NCBI GenBank assembly: GCA_001586965.3 | Contig: LUCW03001916.1 | Span: 1-32,677 of the forward strand | Direction of reading: 5' to 3' | Length of the DNA: 32,677 nt | DNA from: Sphaeroforma sirkka | Taxonomy: Eukaryota > Opisthokonta > Ichthyosporea > Ichthyophonida | Part shown: positions 28,938 to 32,677 of the stretch, one piece after another | Layout of the letters: each line of letters opens with the position of its first letter | Position numbering within the stretch: the stretch's first letter is position 1 | Position numbers and translations under genes: made by a program | The notes under the pieces: generated by a model | The model's input: only the letters and a program-made list of their open reading frames with translations | Databases searched by the model: none | What the model was told of the DNA's origin: nothing

Positions 28938-31180
28938 TGCATGATCGGCTACCGACTCCCACATGTCATAGGTGTGGTTTGGTGGTGACGTCATGTGCTC
29001 GAAGTCTTCGTAAAGGATCGTGTTGATATGAATCTCTGTAGCTTCCGATGGTGGAGCCAAGTCTTCGTCCTGTGTAATCGCATTCACCTGTACTTGAGGC
29101 GTCGGACGTATTGTAACTACGTCTCTAGTCTGGGATGTATTCTGCCCCTGTCCTGCGGTTGACGTTGTGGACGGTCTGTGTACCGATTGTACGTCCCTCA
29201 AAGGACGGTTGTTGTCGTATAGCCTTGCCCGACCCTCTGCGCTCACCGCTTGCGACGCCCTGAAATGGTGACACCGTGGGATGTGCCTACCACCTGGTGG
29301 CGCCTGTGCCTGGCACCCCGCACAAGTCGTTGGTACCGTAGGTTGGGGCCGTTGAGTCCAATTCTGCGTTTGTCGTCTACTCGTCTGTAGGTTGGGGCGG
29401 CTATTGGTGTGGTCGCGACTTCCATTGGTCGTCGGGCCCTCGCGGTTGTTGCGACCCTGGAAACGTGCTGCCGTACGTTGCTGTGCATCCTGAATGTCAG
29501 GGCTCAACAGCTGTATAAGCTCGTGTGTCTCCATCAGTTGCCATTTGGGATGCAACTGTAGAGTACGTTCATACGTACGGCCGTTGAGAGCTTCTTCTAA
29601 CAGTTGTACAATGCAGTGGTTCACTAAATTCTGTTGGAAGTCGGCATCTGTCTGGCACCGTTCACGTGCCCTCCTGTGGTTCTCCATGAGCTGTGTCATT
29701 TGTTCCATAAGAGGAGTGTGCATGTTCCGACTTTGGCCCTTGGCTAACTTGCGAAACGCGGGATCGACAGTGGCTTGTGTTTCGTGCGAACAGATCTGTT
29801 CGATCTGTAGTTGAGGTGTGCATGTCTTCAACCGTTCAGAGTTGTCGCGGATGTAGTCCAGCGTTGACTTTTCCGCCTTGAAGTAAGATAGTACCTTATG
29901 AAACCATGTAAGGTTCCAAGTCTCGTCCAGCCCTGCGATTTGTGCGTTCTTGAACGCCTCGAGGAGAGCCCCTCTTGTGTCCCGTTCCATGATATCATGT
30001 AGGTAGTATCTGTTCGACGGCCAATCAGGCCACGTACGTGGTGAAGGTACGGGACGCTTCTCTACCGGTCGGGACTCTAATGTAGCTCGAAGTGTCTCAA
30101 TCACGCCCCGAAGAGCTTCAGCTCGAGCCGTGTTATTCTCCTCGATTGCTTGGCATAGCTCGTCACTTAACTGTAGTATCCGTGCGTGTAGCGCCTGTCG
30201 CCTTTTCTCGATACTAGCCGGTGTGGGCGGAGGCACTGTTGTCTCCTTCTCTTGTCGTTTATGTGTCTGTACATATTCACTGGGCGCTTCTTTCTCGCCC
30301 CACTGACGTTGCTGTTGTTGGCGCAGGTTCGTACTTAATCGGTCCTGTCTATTCTTCCCCGCCTGCTTACCTTGAGGATTCTGTCTGGCTAATACTTGTT
30401 CATGTGCGAACTCTTGAGAAAAGTTGGTGTGTTCTCACTGGCAGACAGAGTATCATCCTCCTCGGTTGAACTGTCCTCTGACCCTGGTGATTTGTACCCA
30501 AGTCCATAAAACGGACGCTCACAGCCTTGAATTCGGAAGGTAGGGTTGTCTTCGTCCTCTGGTACTGCCTGTACCCGTTCGTGTGCGTCAGAAGAACTCT
30601 CCTTAGCGGCCGGCCCTATTGTAGTTCGTCCGGCGTTTATGCGCTGTAACCTCTGTTCGTATTTTTCAAAGAGAGACTGCTGTTGTGTCATCAGCTCCGT
30701 GAGTTTCTGAGCTGACGATTGTTCCCGTGCCGTTTCCTTGTTGTTGGTACGGTTCCGGTGACGCTTCCGCTTGTTAGGTGGGAGGCGTGGTGGGTCATTA
30801 CTGGGAAATAAGGCCCTGGAGTATCCCGAGACGAACGAGGGGACAGCCCTTCACTGGCTACCTGTTCACCAATAAAAGTCTGACTACTGTCCGCACGCAG
30901 GTTGGGTACTTCCTTGGTCTCACCCTCGAATATGACATCCTCGTCAGATTGTGCAGGTCCATTTTTGTTTGCTGTTGGTGGCTGCTTGTCGTCCGCGGAA
31001 ATAATATGTGGAGCCCCAAGATGTGTCTGTTGTTGCCCCTCCAGTGCCTGACCTGAGTGCGGAGCGGAGCGTTCCGTATGGGACTGACGACGTTTAGTTC
31101 CACGTCGGTCGATATCATCTTCCTTGCGGCGCTCAGGATTCAAGAGTTGCTGTCTACGACTTTGGCGGGGGGTAGGACAT
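28935..31180 (-). pseudogene. gag of B2, frameshifted
   Basis: The likely start is ATG 31180 (complement), followed by a six-C run that puts the next stop in frame; the B1 run has four. The main open pieces are 31143-30691, 30691-30389 and 30236-28935. The last, 433 codons, is the longest uninterrupted gag piece in the window. It holds helical Arg/Gln-rich segments and a late Cys/His cluster (CAGC..H-x3-C) as a nucleic-acid-binding candidate. It ends VADHA-TGA. Identification rests on position before protease and on agreement with B1. Confidence 0.78.
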
Positions 31181-32462
31181 GGTTGGTGAGTTGTTTGTCA
31201 ATGGAGAACTAGAAATGTGTGCGAATGAACTGATAGAGTACTGAATATAAATATCCATTTTCTATTAAATTTCATCCTTCAAACACATAACGTCTCGACA
31301 TCGATCTCCGAGGAACTCGTGGGTTCCCTCGTGACTGTTTTATTTCCTACACTAACATAAGTAGTGTGGATAGTCTATATACTCTAACACTACCAGCTGT
31401 CTTACTCTTCATCCCACAATAACATATGGTTGAGTGCCTCATTAGTCGGAGCCACTTCTTGTTCTACTCCTCGCCAGCTCTTACTCCGGCCTAATGACGG
31501 CCTATTCGCAGGACCCTGTTGGGAACTTCCCTCATCGCTCCTCTTTTACTCTTCTTACTCGTGATGTCCTTGTCATGTGCTGTTGCGGTTGTTGGAATAT
31601 GCTTCTTGATCTAAGAACGATTGCTCGTTATTGCACTCCTAAACTAAGCTGCCGTCAACCACACCTTCTGTGCATACTGTTGATCCTCTCCGTTGACCTG
31701 ATTTATCTGGAAGTTCTAGTGATTTGAGTGTGTTCGCATATCATTTTCACAATTTAACCTTGTATTTACTTGCATCGTTCGTGTTATGTGCGCCCCCACC
31801 CTTATATGCTCCTAATAACTCACAGGTGCTTACTTGTGTCTCTGTATGCTTCCTAATATCCCATTCTGAAAACTTTTTTGTAAAATAATCTAGTATGCCG
31901 CTGATTCTTTGCGTCATCGTACTAACCGAGTCGGTACTAACCATGTACATCTCCCATCTCTATTACCCTACTGTGGATCCTAAAGAACTTTCTTCTAACA
32001 ACTTCTTAAATACAATTTAAGCTCATTAGCTTGCAATACGATTTGTACTTGTCTCACACTGAAAACAACCTTCCTACCTGTACTCACACATGACTACTTA
32101 TCTGTGGATTCTGACTGATTGTCTGATTTCGTCATTTGATCGTCGTGAGACTTTCCTTGTTGACCCTGGTTAATGTTCTGCTTGATTGGAATGTTCGCTC
32201 TTCGGGTTCACTCGTATTAGTAGATTCTTTCTTCATCCTCGTCGTCCACACGTCGTTAATCCAATCTAAATCGTTCAATTCAATCTAAATCGTTCGGATA
32301 ATCTAAATCGTTCAATTTGATGCGACATTCTCTGTTCGCATTGTCTTTCAATTGTTATACTTATAACAAAAAAAAATATGTGCCAGCTACTGACTAATTC
32401 ATATTCTGTAGCTTTCTCTGTAATTACTAATAAACTAACAACTTCTATGGTAAGTTAAAAAA
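31181..32462 (-). other. Untranslated leader of B2
   Basis: It is 1282 bp between the 5' LTR and the gag ATG and matches the B1 leader throughout. It has three 'gaacgatttagatt' copies as in B1 and lacks the extra 354 bp of B3. No open frame of note is present. Confidence 0.8.
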
Positions 32463-32677
32463 TGTAGTAAGTATACGCGAGATAACTGTATCTCAACGTT
32501 CTCCCCTCCTCAGGGAGGGGACGTTGTTCATTTATTAGTAATTATAAGCAGTAATCCTAAAATGACTGACTCTTAAATGAGTCATTGGTCATGTGCTGTA
32601 AAACCAGCAAAACCCTAAAAACCCAGTTTATCAGATTATTCTGATAAGCTGCAAACTTTAATAATAAACCTAAAATA
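32463..32677 (-). repeat. 5' LTR of B2, cut by the window edge
   Basis: The complement of 32463-32677 matches the B LTR from 'tattttaggttta' to CTTACTACA. The first ~30 bases (TGTGGTCAG...) lie outside the window. The G/C-rich hairpin and the other inverted repeats are present. Confidence 0.93.

Larger units (their letters stand above)
23772..32677 (-). mobile_element. Element B, copy B2: nearly full-length Ty3-like chromovirus
   Basis: On the minus strand the order is 5' LTR (32677-32463, about 30 bp outside the window), leader (32462-31181), gag (31180-28935), pol (28931-25135), 3' UTR with two minisatellite arrays, polypurine tract and 3' LTR (24018-23772). It aligns with B1 through the leader and all coding regions. 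The complete element would be about 8.94 kb. The base run before the 3' LTR on the plus strand is 'ataaac'; its partner duplication is outside the window. Confidence 0.95.

Overview
This is eukaryotic DNA in which transposable elements fill most of the 32.7 kb. Two introns can be placed in the one host gene, with GT..AG borders. The elements are chromovirus-type LTR retrotransposons and LINE pieces, and minisatellites are present. A repeat-rich fungus (possibly early-diverging) or a protist would fit, but the window alone cannot settle the lineage. TGA acts as a normal stop at the end of the host gene.

Layout. (1) 1-1770: AT-rich non-coding DNA with diverged direct and tandem repeats. (2) 1771-16712: Ty3-like element A, with two ~600-bp LTRs and heavily frameshifted gag, protease, RT, RNase H and integrase. 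(3) 7028-14551: a second Ty3-like element, B1, nested inside A just before A's integrase. It has lost its 3' end, including the last codons of pol, the 3' UTR and the 3' LTR. (4) 16713-19540, minus strand: a broken LINE, split by X, a 1.65-kb non-autonomous LTR-like element with a 4-bp target duplication (GGAA). (5) 19541-20951: B3, a further copy of B reduced to the 5' LTR and leader. (6) 20956-22183: the C-terminal half of a JMJD6-type JmjC oxygenase in three exons, starting 5 bp after the B3 fragment. (7) 22476-22857, minus strand: another LINE RT relic. (8) 23772-32677, minus strand: B2, a nearly complete B copy running off the right edge inside its 5' LTR.

Elements A and B share an unusual domain order: protease, RT, RNase H, a Dam-like adenine-methyltransferase-type domain, integrase, then a chromodomain-like tail. 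The Dam-like domain is familiar from DIRS-type elements; finding it between RNase H and a DDE integrase in two divergent families is the most interesting feature here. In both B copies gag and pol lie in the same frame, separated by one conserved TGA, which suggests stop-codon readthrough. B2 also carries two related CTCxxGAGCT-core minisatellite arrays in its 3' UTR.

B1 and B2 differ at many single-base runs, and each is frameshifted at different places. Either both copies are decaying or the assembly has homopolymer errors. No tRNA, rRNA, CRISPR or bacterial feature was seen.
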